From positions 1 to 31,927 of the IMG/VR virus record IMGVR_UViG_3300020152_000048: DNA of 31,927 bases, one strand, 5' to 3'. Under the pieces are notes generated by a model. It searched no databases, had not been told where the DNA came from, and saw nothing but the letters and a program-made list of their open reading frames with translations. Below are positions 15,069 to 23,106 of this stretch, piece after piece. Positions within the stretch are counted from its first letter, which is position 1. Every line of letters begins with the position of its first letter. The position numbers were made by a program, and so were the translations under genes. This stretch comes from a virus.

Positions 15069-15105
15069 GGGCAGGCTTTTTGCCTGCCCTGCTTCTTACT
15101 TTTTA
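15069..15105 (+). terminator. Hairpin after the capsid gene, terminator-like
   Basis: Perfect 8-bp stem GGGCAGGC/GCCTGCCC with loop TTTTT (15069-15089), then a T-rich run (TGCTTCTTACTTTTT). The run is interrupted, so partial termination or mRNA protection is likely rather than a full stop. It lies 14 bases after the capsid stop codon. Confidence 0.65.
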
Positions 15106-15115
15106 AGGAAAAATC

Positions 15116-15283
15116 ATGAAGGGTTATAAAACACCTAAATCAATTTCCAAAAAGATCATGCCTACCAAAGCTCCCATGAAGAGCAACTCTACTTCTTTCA
15201 AGGCACCAGATCTTACTACTCGAATTCCTGATGTACGGCCTACTGGAATGAGAAATCATGGCCCTCTTAAAGGGAAGAAATAG
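15116..15283 (+). CDS. Very basic 55-residue protein
   Basis: Short gene with AAGGAA 5 bases before the ATG, ending 2 bases before the next ATG. The product (MKGYKTPKSISKKIMPTKAP...) has many Lys/Arg/Pro and almost no acidic residues, ending in LKGKK. No family recognised. Tight packing between capsid and next structural gene supports it; a DNA- or capsid-binding virion peptide is possible. Confidence 0.6.
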   Translation: MKGYKTPKSISKKIMPTKAPMKSNSTSFKAPDLTTRIPDVRPTGMRNHGPLKGKK

Positions 15284-15285
15284 TC

Positions 15286-15546
15286 ATGGCAAATACTCGC
15301 GCAGCAAACGTTATCCGAGTCGACACCACTGCCGCTTTTAGCGGACCTTTGTTTGTTCAATCGATCAAATACATTGGATCATCATCTGCTTCGGCAACTG
15401 TTAGGAGCGGTTCTGCTTCAGGGAATACTCTGTGGCAAGAAAGTGGAGCTTCAAACGTTCACAACGCCGATGTTTGCTTAAAGGCTGGCGACGGCCTTCA
15501 TGTCACTATCACGAACAGTTCGGTCGTTTATCTCTACTTAAAATAA
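15286..15546 (+). CDS. Small beta-rich structural protein
   Basis: An 86-residue beta protein (VQSIKYIGSSSASATVRSGSASGNTLWQESG, ending GLHVTITNSSVVYLYLK). Small proteins of this make-up recur next to phage fibre and head genes; their function is unknown to me. GGGAAG about 10 bases upstream serves as ribosome binding site. Immediately before a fibre gene. Confidence 0.65.
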   Translation: MANTRAANVIRVDTTAAFSGPLFVQSIKYIGSSSASATVRSGSASGNTLWQESGASNVHNADVCLKAGDGLHVTITNSSVVYLYLK

Positions 15547-15555
15547 GAGGACTCA

Positions 15556-16806
15556 ATGTCCACCAATTATACGCATTTCGACAACCTAGCTTTTAATAGG
15601 TTGTTTGCACGTGGTCCGGATGGTCAAGAGACTGTCTTGATCAATTCATCAGGTCTATTGATTGCTAACGTTGGCACGCTACATGCTGCTAACGGCACAG
15701 CTTCGTCACCTAGTTATTCCTTTTCCTCTGCAACCAACTCAGGATTTTATACCGACGGAACAACGATTGGAATATCAACTGGCGGCGGTCTTCGATTTGG
15801 CATCAGCATTGCTAATGGCACACTCCAATGTTACAGCCAAATCTATGGGCTAGAACCAGGATCAGCCGTAGCTCCCTCATATAGTTGGAGTTCTATTACA
15901 AACGGGGGTTTTTACCACGCTTCTAATACCATTTCTGTTTCGAACGCTGGTTCAGCGACTATGTCTTGGTCTACGTCTACTGTGTCTGTTCTTAGAACTC
16001 TTGTTTCTACGGCTGGTAGTGTAGCAGCCCCAGGCGTCACTATCGCATCGTCTGGTTTAGGAGTTTATCGCGCAGGAGCTAAACAACTTGGTTTTGCTGT
16101 AGGTGGTGTTAATGCAATGACATTAAGTACATCTACGCTTTCAGTTACTCGCATTACTGGTCTTAGTACGATTGTAAATTCTGGAACGCTCACGCTTCCA
16201 ACGGCGACAACGACTCTTGTGGGAAGAGACACAACGGATACTTTGACCAGTAAGACAATCGACGCAGCGGCTTTTTCAGGAACACACACCGGAAATTTCA
16301 CTACGTCTGGCGCGATGTCGCTCATCAACACGGGTACTCAGAATCTATTGAACATTCACCGATACGTGAACGCGGGGGATGGAACTTCTCAGGTTGGCCT
16401 TGTGATTGGAAATTCTGGTTCGAACCAGGGGATTATGAGTATTCGCTATACGAATGCGGCAGCGACAGGAGCGGCGGTATCTCGTATTTCACACACCCCT
16501 AGGAACAATGGAAACACGACGAGCACGGACTGTGTTCGGATGAACCTTTATAAGGTGGCAGGAAACGATGGGGGCGAGTTCGAGCTTCAAACCGCCACAT
16601 CGGGAGGGACTCTTACGAATGGAATTTTTGTGGATAGTTCTCAGCAAGTGACTCTTGGAACGGGTACGGCGGGGGTTCATCGCATAAACACTTCTGTCGC
16701 CACAGGAGCTTCCGCTGGAGCTGATACCTTACCAGCGAATCCTGTTGGGTTTGTTGTTATCAACATCAACGGAACTAGTCGTAAAATCCCCTACTACGCT
16801 ACTTAA
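15556..16806 (+). CDS. Tail fibre-like protein with internal repeats
   Basis: A 416-residue trimeric-fibre type protein. Three imperfect repeats lie about 53 residues apart: residues 51-77 (SPSYSFSSATNSGFY...), 106-132 (APSYSWSSITNGGFY...) and 158-185 (APGVTIASSGLGVYR...GFAVGG). These match the PS.SFS.D.DTG.Y..G...GF.TGG repeats of phage fibres. Then come a VGRDTTDTLTSKTIDAAAFSG hinge-like segment, and a C-terminus VGFVVININGTSRKIPYYAT, common at fibre ends. No S74 domain. Its place between coat and adaptor genes, rather than after the tail genes, is unusual but not rare. Confidence 0.75.
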   Translation: MSTNYTHFDNLAFNRLFARGPDGQETVLINSSGLLIANVGTLHAANGTASSPSYSFSSATNSGFYTDGTTIGISTGGGLRFGISIANGTLQCYSQIYGLEPGSAVAPSYSWSSITNGGFYHASNTISVSNAGSATMSWSTSTVSVLRTLVSTAGSVAAPGVTIASSGLGVYRAGAKQLGFAVGGVNAMTLSTSTLSVTRITGLSTIVNSGTLTLPTATTTLVGRDTTDTLTSKTIDAAAFSGTHTGNFTTSGAMSLINTGTQNLLNIHRYVNAGDGTSQVGLVIGNSGSNQGIMSIRYTNAAATGAAVSRISHTPRNNGNTTSTDCVRMNLYKVAGNDGGEFELQTATSGGTLTNGIFVDSSQQVTLGTGTAGVHRINTSVATGASAGADTLPANPVGFVVININGTSRKIPYYAT

Positions 16807-16822
16807 CAACGATAGGTAAATA

Positions 16823-17734
16823 ATGCCTCCTAGCTCCAAATACAAAACACTTGCCAACATTCGATCAGCAATAATTCTGGATACGAAATCTACGACTGCG
16901 TCGAACATCGTCACGTTAGTAGATCGATGGGTTAACGAAGGTTACGAAATCCTTGCACAACGGAAAAAACGAAAATGGTTAGACCAACAATTTGTAGTTC
17001 AACTGAATGCAGCTGTTGAAGCGACTTGTACAGTAACCAACGGATCTACAACTGTAACATTCACTAGTGGTACCACTTTTCCTGCCGGTGTCGAATTGGC
17101 TTTCTATACACCCGGCTTTGAAGAAGTATATAACGTCTCTTCGGCTACTTTGAATGTTGTCACTCTTGAAAAGGGGTTCTTAGGAACTTCGAGTACGTCC
17201 GCAAGCGGCGTTGTATTTCAAAAGAGTGTTCTGATCGATAATGACGTCAGAGAAGTTTATCAGGTTTACCACCAACACCATGCTCAACCTTTAAGCAACA
17301 AAGGTCCTCAAGAGTTCCGTCGTATAGAAGAAATGTATGGCCCTCAATTGGACTATGCGAGTGCTTACACAATATTCGGCAAAAGCAGCAGCTCACTTCG
17401 AATGCTTCTGTTCCCGTATCCACAGGATGCATACACCTTATACATAGATGCGAACGTAATTCCTGAGATGCTCTCATCGGATACAGACGAACCTCTTCTT
17501 CCAATCCAATTTAGACAGCTTCTCTATTGGTACGGAATGTACAAAATGTGGAGCTACATGCGGAATGATGAAAAAGGTGCTGAAGCTTTAGCTTTGTTTG
17601 AAGGCATGTCGAAGTCCATGGATGGTGAACTTTCTCCTACCATTGATTATCCACAAATCACACCCGCAAGACAGCGACGTACGTTCTTAAAGAATCTCAC
17701 TTCCAAGTTTGATCCTCGTTTACGAGACAGTTAA
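16823..17734 (+). CDS. Head-tail adaptor (tail tubular A / gp4-like)
   Basis: A 303-residue protein. The helical N-terminus (VTLVDRWVNEGYEILAQRKKRKWLDQQF) is followed by an Ig/FCCH-like insert (CTVTNGSTTVTFTSGTTFPAG, about 65-130). The final part has the LRMLLFPYPQDAYTLYIDANVIPE strand and the RQLLYWYGMYKMWSYMR helix, typical of podovirus tail-tubular/adaptor proteins that join the portal ring to the nozzle. The stop and the next start share one base (TAATG). Confidence 0.7.
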   Translation: MPPSSKYKTLANIRSAIILDTKSTTASNIVTLVDRWVNEGYEILAQRKKRKWLDQQFVVQLNAAVEATCTVTNGSTTVTFTSGTTFPAGVELAFYTPGFEEVYNVSSATLNVVTLEKGFLGTSSTSASGVVFQKSVLIDNDVREVYQVYHQHHAQPLSNKGPQEFRRIEEMYGPQLDYASAYTIFGKSSSSLRMLLFPYPQDAYTLYIDANVIPEMLSSDTDEPLLPIQFRQLLYWYGMYKMWSYMRNDEKGAEALALFEGMSKSMDGELSPTIDYPQITPARQRRTFLKNLTSKFDPRLRDS

Positions 17735-19368
17735 TGGGCCGAATTACAAAATACAGACCGCTATACCCATGGCTCGGCGGACTTAACACGTCTGTTGATC
17801 CGATGATTCTTGATCCACAGAATCTCACCATAGCGGATAACATTATTTTCACCACTTCAGGGGCACGTAAGAAACGTGGCGGTCAAACTCGCTACAACAG
17901 CTCTGCAATAGGTGGTACCGCTGCTGAGAACGTAGTGTTTCTCTATGATTACTGGGCAACAGTAAGCAATGTTAAGCGAGAGTATTTTGTAGCAGTCACT
18001 GATTCAGGAAAGGCTTATCGATCTTCCGGAAATGGAACTTGGGCCAGCTTTTCAACTTTAAGTCTTACTGTTTCGCAAGGCGGAGTAACTGCCACAGTGA
18101 TGAATGAAGATTTAATTCTTGGCCTTAAAGGCAGCGGTGTTCCAAAAGTATGGAGCAATCAAAGCACATCCAGCAACCTCGTGGCACTATCTGCCAGCTC
18201 AGGTTCACTTCCTTTTTCTAGTGCTTGGATTGTTACTGACTTCCTAGAGAGATTATTTGTAGCAGGAGACCCAGCTAACCCAGACAAAGTATATGTGAGT
18301 AAAGCTGGTGACTATACAAACTGGACCGCAACAGGGACAGCGGGTGGTGGAATCACCTTGGACGTTGGCGTTGGAGATGGTGACTCGGACGGGATCACAG
18401 CTCTGTTTCCAGGAACCGGTGCCGACAGAATTCTATACGTTGCGAAACGTCGCAGACTCTACAGAATCGATTGCTCAGATCTAGATCAAACCGAATGGAA
18501 GATAACTCTGATCTCAAAAGAGATCGGATGTGTAAATCACAACACAGTCGCTACTATTGACGACTCTGATGTAATTTTTGCATCTGACAGAGGCATACAT
18601 ACGATCAGCCAAGTAGTTAGTTCCACAGCTATTCGAGAAGGAAACTTTCTAAGCTTTCCGATTCAGTACGATTACATCAATGTCATCTCGTCAGCTGATC
18701 GAAATAGAATGTCTGCCGTCTATGTACCTTCTTTGAACAGCTATCTATTGGCTTGTAAGAGATCAGGTCAATCAACATACGAAACTGTATACGGATATAA
18801 CATCGAAGTTGGTCAGTGGTTTAGATGGACTTCAGTTCCATGTAACTTCCTGATGCGCCGTTTGAATAAAACATCAGGTGCAGAAGAGTTATACGCAGGC
18901 GCAGGCAGCGGTAGGGTAAACATCCTCCAACAAAGTGAGCTAAATGACTTTGGCGCTCCAATCGTAGCCAGGTTTAAGACAACGTTTATTGCTCCTGATG
19001 GAGTACCGTTTGTTGAGAATCAATTTACGAACTTGGCATGTATATACAGAGCTCACGATAACAGTACATTTCGAGTCTATTATTCAGTCGACGGACTAAC
19101 AACCCAATCCGTCGTTTTTCAGCAAAAGATTGCTGGTGGAAACACACTTGGAACTACCTTGCTTGGATCTGGCTACTTGTTAGGTCAAATCCAAGCCATT
19201 AAACCGGTCTGGAATCACCTTACTATTAGTGAAGGAAACACCCTTCAACTCACGTTCGAACAGGACGGATTAGACGAAGATATCGAACTATTCGGTATCA
19301 TCATTGAATATCAAACCGATGAAGAGTCTCAGAACGCTTTCACGAGCCCACTCTACTCTTCGTCATAA
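17734..19368 (+). CDS. Propeller-like tail nozzle/stabilisation protein
   Basis: A 544-residue beta-rich protein. It begins YRPLYPWLGGLNTSVDP and IIFTTSGARKKRGGQTRYN, then continues in repeated blade-like units (YFVAVTDSGKAYRSSG; GVPKVWSNQS; FLERLFVAGDPANPDKVYVSKAGDYTNW; ILYVAKRRRLYRI; DVIFASDRGIHTIS). This is the pattern of podovirus tail-tubular-B or nozzle proteins. Placed directly after the adaptor, with a one-base overlap, it should close the short tail. Recognition is by pattern and context. Confidence 0.7.
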   Translation: MGRITKYRPLYPWLGGLNTSVDPMILDPQNLTIADNIIFTTSGARKKRGGQTRYNSSAIGGTAAENVVFLYDYWATVSNVKREYFVAVTDSGKAYRSSGNGTWASFSTLSLTVSQGGVTATVMNEDLILGLKGSGVPKVWSNQSTSSNLVALSASSGSLPFSSAWIVTDFLERLFVAGDPANPDKVYVSKAGDYTNWTATGTAGGGITLDVGVGDGDSDGITALFPGTGADRILYVAKRRRLYRIDCSDLDQTEWKITLISKEIGCVNHNTVATIDDSDVIFASDRGIHTISQVVSSTAIREGNFLSFPIQYDYINVISSADRNRMSAVYVPSLNSYLLACKRSGQSTYETVYGYNIEVGQWFRWTSVPCNFLMRRLNKTSGAEELYAGAGSGRVNILQQSELNDFGAPIVARFKTTFIAPDGVPFVENQFTNLACIYRAHDNSTFRVYYSVDGLTTQSVVFQQKIAGGNTLGTTLLGSGYLLGQIQAIKPVWNHLTISEGNTLQLTFEQDGLDEDIELFGIIIEYQTDEESQNAFTSPLYSSS

Positions 19369-19372
19369 ACCG

Positions 19373-19398
19373 GCCCTAGCGGCCTAATTTGGTAAAAT
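19373..19398 (+). promoter_or_regulatory. Putative late-class promoter P5
   Basis: GCCCTA (19373-19378), the most divergent upstream block, then 11 bases, TGG, TAAAAT (19393-19398). Spacing is the same as in the other sites, and the TGGTAAAATTA string is shared with P6. Six bases before the ATG at 19405, with no Shine-Dalgarno between. A small GGCC/GGCC hairpin overlaps its upstream block. Confidence 0.45.
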
Positions 19399-19404
19399 TA
19401 ACTC

Positions 19405-20598
19405 ATGGCAGATAACGGCTATACAAAAGGTTACGCAGACGGGGCAGCTCTCACTGAGAGTCAGCTCGATTCTGCCTACAAGAGTTTAAAACTCGATATT
19501 TCAAACACTACCCAACTAACAAACGGTAGTACTTCTGGAACGTTTCTAAAAAGCAATGGAGACGGTGTTGCAGCCAGCTTCGCTTCGGTCCCAGATCCTC
19601 TTGGTCCATTTGCCATCCGAAATTATGGTCTGTCTACTTCTGCTTCAGCAGGAGCAATGACTGTTGCCCTAAAGACAAATGCAAATGCTGACGCTTCCAC
19701 TTCGGATAAAATCAACATTCCATTCAGTGCTAACGGCACTACATCAGCAACGTATACAGCTCTTGACGTAACTGCTGCACTCAGTTTCACAATCACAGCT
19801 TCGGCAACTTTAGGTTTTACTGGAACTTCAGCAAATCGTGTATTCGTCTACGCAATCAATAATGGTGGAACACCGAAATTGGCTGTCTCAGCGAGATCTG
19901 ATTTAGATGCTGGCGCTGCTGTTTCAACTACAGCCATAGGATCTTCAGCTGACAGTGCGTCTGTATTGTACGCAACTGCCGCCTTAACTGTTGTTCCTCG
20001 ACTTCTCGGTTGGTTTGAAGCTGCGATGAATAGCAGCAAACAATGGCAAACTGCTACTAAAGTAAACGTCACAAATAATGCGAATTTAACTAACACAGCC
20101 ACAGCAAATCAAACATTCGGTGCGATCACTACCACCAACACAACTCTTTCAAACTTGGTTATTGATGGTTACACGAGAACTTCCGGTACTGCAGCTCAAG
20201 GTGTTCGAGGCGTCTGTATCTCCCCATCATCATCAGGATTCAATACGTCTTCAAGTTCCTTTGTTGCAGTCACTAATCTCTCTGCAACTTTGACAACATC
20301 TGGACGCCCGGTGTTTGTCACATTAAGTCCCGCTACTGATGATGGAAGTGCTACAAACGAAGGTTCAATTCTTACTACTGGATCGAATCCTACCTATGAA
20401 GCGCGGTATAAGAGAGGAACTTCTGCATTGTGCTTATTCTCACCACCGTTATTAGCAGGGGTTGGGATACCTGGTGGGGCTTTCTCTTTTATCGATGTAC
20501 CTACTGCAGGTACTCACACTTATACATTCGAAGTGAAATTAGCTGCTGGAACAAAGATACTTGTTGAGGCACTCAAGCTAGTAGTTTTCGAACTGTAA
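19405..20598 (+). CDS. Tail fibre / receptor-binding-type protein
   Basis: 397 residues. The N-terminus (NGYTKGYADGAALTESQLDSAYKSLKLDI) and the STSGTFLKSNGDGVAASFASVPDP linker are typical of phage tail-fibre N-terminal regions. The rest is Ser/Thr/Ala-rich beta structure ending in a jelly-roll-like AGTHTYTFEVKLAAGTKILVEALKLVVFEL. Surface binding is inferred. Predicted to be translated from a leaderless mRNA. Confidence 0.65.
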   Translation: MADNGYTKGYADGAALTESQLDSAYKSLKLDISNTTQLTNGSTSGTFLKSNGDGVAASFASVPDPLGPFAIRNYGLSTSASAGAMTVALKTNANADASTSDKINIPFSANGTTSATYTALDVTAALSFTITASATLGFTGTSANRVFVYAINNGGTPKLAVSARSDLDAGAAVSTTAIGSSADSASVLYATAALTVVPRLLGWFEAAMNSSKQWQTATKVNVTNNANLTNTATANQTFGAITTTNTTLSNLVIDGYTRTSGTAAQGVRGVCISPSSSGFNTSSSSFVAVTNLSATLTTSGRPVFVTLSPATDDGSATNEGSILTTGSNPTYEARYKRGTSALCLFSPPLLAGVGIPGGAFSFIDVPTAGTHTYTFEVKLAAGTKILVEALKLVVFEL

Positions 20599-20600
20599 GT

Positions 20601-20993
20601 ATGTACTTGGATTATCTACAGACGAGATACAATCCTGAAGACTTAGCTCCATACACGATGGAGCAATTGGCAGAAGAATTCGAAAACATACAACGCTCCA
20701 TGGGCGTTCAGGTTTTCAAAACAGATAGAAGTTTTCTTACATATCAGCTCTCTGGGGATGCCGTCATAATTTACGACATCTATGTCAAACCAGAAGCCCG
20801 AAATCAAAATGAAGCTTGGAGACTATTCAAGTCTCTAATTCCAGTAGCACAACAACTCGGCAAACGAGTTGTGATCGGATTTAGTGAAAAGATCGGAAAG
20901 AACAAAGATCTTGGAGTTATCGCGATGCAGGCTGCAGGTTTTGTTCGAGCTCACGAAGATAAATTAAGAACGGTATTCATTAAAGGAATATAA
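20601..20993 (+). CDS. GNAT-like acetyltransferase-fold protein
   Basis: A 130-residue protein. The central DAVIIYDIYVKPEARNQNEAWRLFKSLIPVAQQLGKRVVIG followed by AMQAAGFVRAHEDKLRTVFIKG reproduces the late strands and helices of GNAT folds (I.DIYV.PE.R...A..L). However, the acetyl-CoA pyrophosphate loop (R/QxxGxG/A) is weak, being RNQNEA here, so activity is uncertain. Similar short GNAT-like ORFs occur in podovirus tail regions. Starts 2 bases after the fibre gene. Confidence 0.5.
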   Translation: MYLDYLQTRYNPEDLAPYTMEQLAEEFENIQRSMGVQVFKTDRSFLTYQLSGDAVIIYDIYVKPEARNQNEAWRLFKSLIPVAQQLGKRVVIGFSEKIGKNKDLGVIAMQAAGFVRAHEDKLRTVFIKGI

Positions 20994-20998
20994 AGAAA

Positions 20999-22108
20999 AT
21001 GTCGGGTATCACAAATTTTTTAATCGGCGGTAAACCAAAAGCGCCTCCTTCTGCTCGTAATTTCACGCCTATGACTGACGAAGAGTCGACGCGTTTACGC
21101 TCTATCGAAGATGGAATTCAGAATATTTATGATAGCCAATCAACACTTGATCAACAAGCTGATGGCGCTGTCGATATCACCGCTCTTTTCAAAGACCACC
21201 TTACACAATTTTTAACTTCGAATCAGGAAGCGACACCCACTCCTGAGCAGATTGCACAAGCTACTTCTTTCGTTGATGAGACTTTCTCGAAACCCGCTGA
21301 ATTAGCTCTTGATCAATACACAACTCAATTCAACGATGCTGCTGCTGCTAAAGCAGCTGCTCTTGGTAGAAACCCAAATGCGGATCTCGCTACTCAACAA
21401 GCGATCGCTGGCGAAACAATGCGTAATCGAATGCAGTTTCAAGCTGAACGTGGCTCGCGCATTGCTCAACAAGCTCAGCAATTCAACGATGCTGGATTCA
21501 ACCGAGGACTTGCAGGTCTTCAAGCAGGACAGGCAGGTTCTGGGTTTTTAAACAGCCTCGCACAACAAGCCTACAACAACAGGTTAGGTTTATTGAATGC
21601 GCAGACAGGATTGGCTGAACTTCAACAGCGAGATAGATCTGTCAGTTACCCAACTCCTCAACATTCGTCTGGCTTGTTAAGCAATATAAGCTCCATTCAA
21701 AATGGATTCAGTAACGTCGTTGCAGGTGGAAGCCAAAACTATAATACAGTCGCTGGTCTGATTGGAGGCGGTGGCACTGGTGGTGGAGGCGGTGGCGGCC
21801 TAGCTGGTGGAGCGTTATCATTTTTCTCTGATGTAGCTCTGAAAACTAACATCAAGGATGCTTCTGCAGACGTGATCGAGTTTGTGAAATCGATTAAACC
21901 AATTTCATTCAACTACTCAAACCCAGCCCATGGCGCTGGTGACTGGGTCGGAGTCACTGCACAAGATCTATCCATATCTGCTGCAGGCAAAACATTAGTT
22001 ATCGATTCAGAAGAAGGAAAGAAAGTCGATTTAAGCAAGGCTGTATCTCTCCTGCTTGCGACTCAAGCGGTCCTTCTCAAACGAATTGAAGAACTCGAAA
22101 GCAAATAA
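20999..22108 (+). CDS. Internal virion-type protein with C-terminal S74 chaperone domain
   Basis: 369 residues. The N-terminal two-thirds is helical, Gln/Ala-rich (MRNRMQFQAERGSRIAQQAQQFNDAGFNRGLAGLQAGQAG) and unlike a fibre. A glycine-only linker follows (about 255-268). The last 93 residues are a peptidase S74 (endosialidase-type intramolecular chaperone) domain: SDVALKTNIKD, then VIEFVKSIKPISFNY, VGVTAQDL, VDLSKAV and a terminal coiled coil. The Ser-Lys pair (Ser277, Lys282; spacing of five as in K1F endosialidase) is present, so autocleavage before Ser277 is predicted. The place among ejection-protein genes makes an injected protein likely. Confidence 0.7.
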   Translation: MSGITNFLIGGKPKAPPSARNFTPMTDEESTRLRSIEDGIQNIYDSQSTLDQQADGAVDITALFKDHLTQFLTSNQEATPTPEQIAQATSFVDETFSKPAELALDQYTTQFNDAAAAKAAALGRNPNADLATQQAIAGETMRNRMQFQAERGSRIAQQAQQFNDAGFNRGLAGLQAGQAGSGFLNSLAQQAYNNRLGLLNAQTGLAELQQRDRSVSYPTPQHSSGLLSNISSIQNGFSNVVAGGSQNYNTVAGLIGGGGTGGGGGGGLAGGALSFFSDVALKTNIKDASADVIEFVKSIKPISFNYSNPAHGAGDWVGVTAQDLSISAAGKTLVIDSEEGKKVDLSKAVSLLLATQAVLLKRIEELESK

Positions 22109-22110
22109 AT

Positions 22111-23103
22111 ATGCCAACACTTCAAGGATTACTAGAAGCTGACAAACTTTTCAAATCGAGCATTGATCAACGTGGTGTCGAGCAGGCTAGTCAGATGATC
22201 AGCCAGCAGTTTGCGAACCAACAAGCTGATCGCACTGCTGAACAACAAGCCGCGATTGAAGCAGTTGATCTTTTTAAAGCCGGTGACACTAAAGGTGCTT
22301 ACGCAAGACTCGCGTCAGCAAGCCCTTCGTTCGCTTCCAAGATCGCACCTCAGTTAGCTAAAATCGATCCTGAGCTGGCTAAGTCTCTTTCAGCTGCAAA
22401 ACAAGAAGGGCAACTACAAGCTCAAACTAAGTTCGGCTCAAACCCTAATCAACTCAGCAAGATCCAAGCTGAACAAAACGCGGCAAAGGCAGAAGAATCA
22501 CGTCAGAACAAAATTGCTGATCGTAATGATAACTGGGCAACTCAAGTCTGGGGCAAGGTCACTGTTAGCGTTCCGTTTAAAAACTTCCAAGAATTCAAAG
22601 TAAAACAGGATACTTTAGTTGAGGCTGCTACCAACCCATCTGCGTTTGGTGACATCGCTTCTGTGTTTGCCTTCATGAAAACATTAGATCCTGAATCTGT
22701 TGTTCGAGAGAGCGAATACGCTACTGCTCGAGAAGCAGGAAGCTTACTTGACCGTGCAAAGAACGCCGTTCAACAAGCTCAAAGCGGTAAACTGCTGAAT
22801 GAATCTCAACGTTCTGACTTGGTTCGAATTTCAAAACACTTAGGTTCTGTTTACAAAGCTAATTACGATGATTATCTGAAACCCATCAAGCAACAAGCTG
22901 CTAAACGTGGTGTGGACCTGGACATGATCGATCCTTACAACGTCGATGAAAATAACCAACCCACGGTTAAACAACAACAGCAACAAAACGCCCCTCAAGC
23001 CTCTCCAAAAAGAGAGGCGCCTAAAGCGGGAACCGTCATGAACGGTTATCGGTTTAAGGGCGGTAACCCAGCAGACAAAAATAGCTGGGAAAAAGTGAAA
23101 TAA
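22111..23103 (+). CDS. Internal virion / DNA ejection protein
   Basis: A 330-residue, helix-rich, Gln/Ala-rich protein. FGDIASVFAFMKTLDPESVVRESEYATAREAG (about 185-215), NESQRSDLVRISKHLGSVYKANY and the final GTVMNGYRFKGGNPADKNSWEKVK are features shared by podovirus injection proteins. After a Gln run (VKQQQQQN) the C-terminus is Pro/Lys-rich. Expected inside the capsid, entering the host envelope with the DNA. Starts 2 bases after the previous stop. Confidence 0.7.
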   Translation: MPTLQGLLEADKLFKSSIDQRGVEQASQMISQQFANQQADRTAEQQAAIEAVDLFKAGDTKGAYARLASASPSFASKIAPQLAKIDPELAKSLSAAKQEGQLQAQTKFGSNPNQLSKIQAEQNAAKAEESRQNKIADRNDNWATQVWGKVTVSVPFKNFQEFKVKQDTLVEAATNPSAFGDIASVFAFMKTLDPESVVRESEYATAREAGSLLDRAKNAVQQAQSGKLLNESQRSDLVRISKHLGSVYKANYDDYLKPIKQQAAKRGVDLDMIDPYNVDENNQPTVKQQQQQNAPQASPKREAPKAGTVMNGYRFKGGNPADKNSWEKVK

Positions 23104-23106
23104 CAA

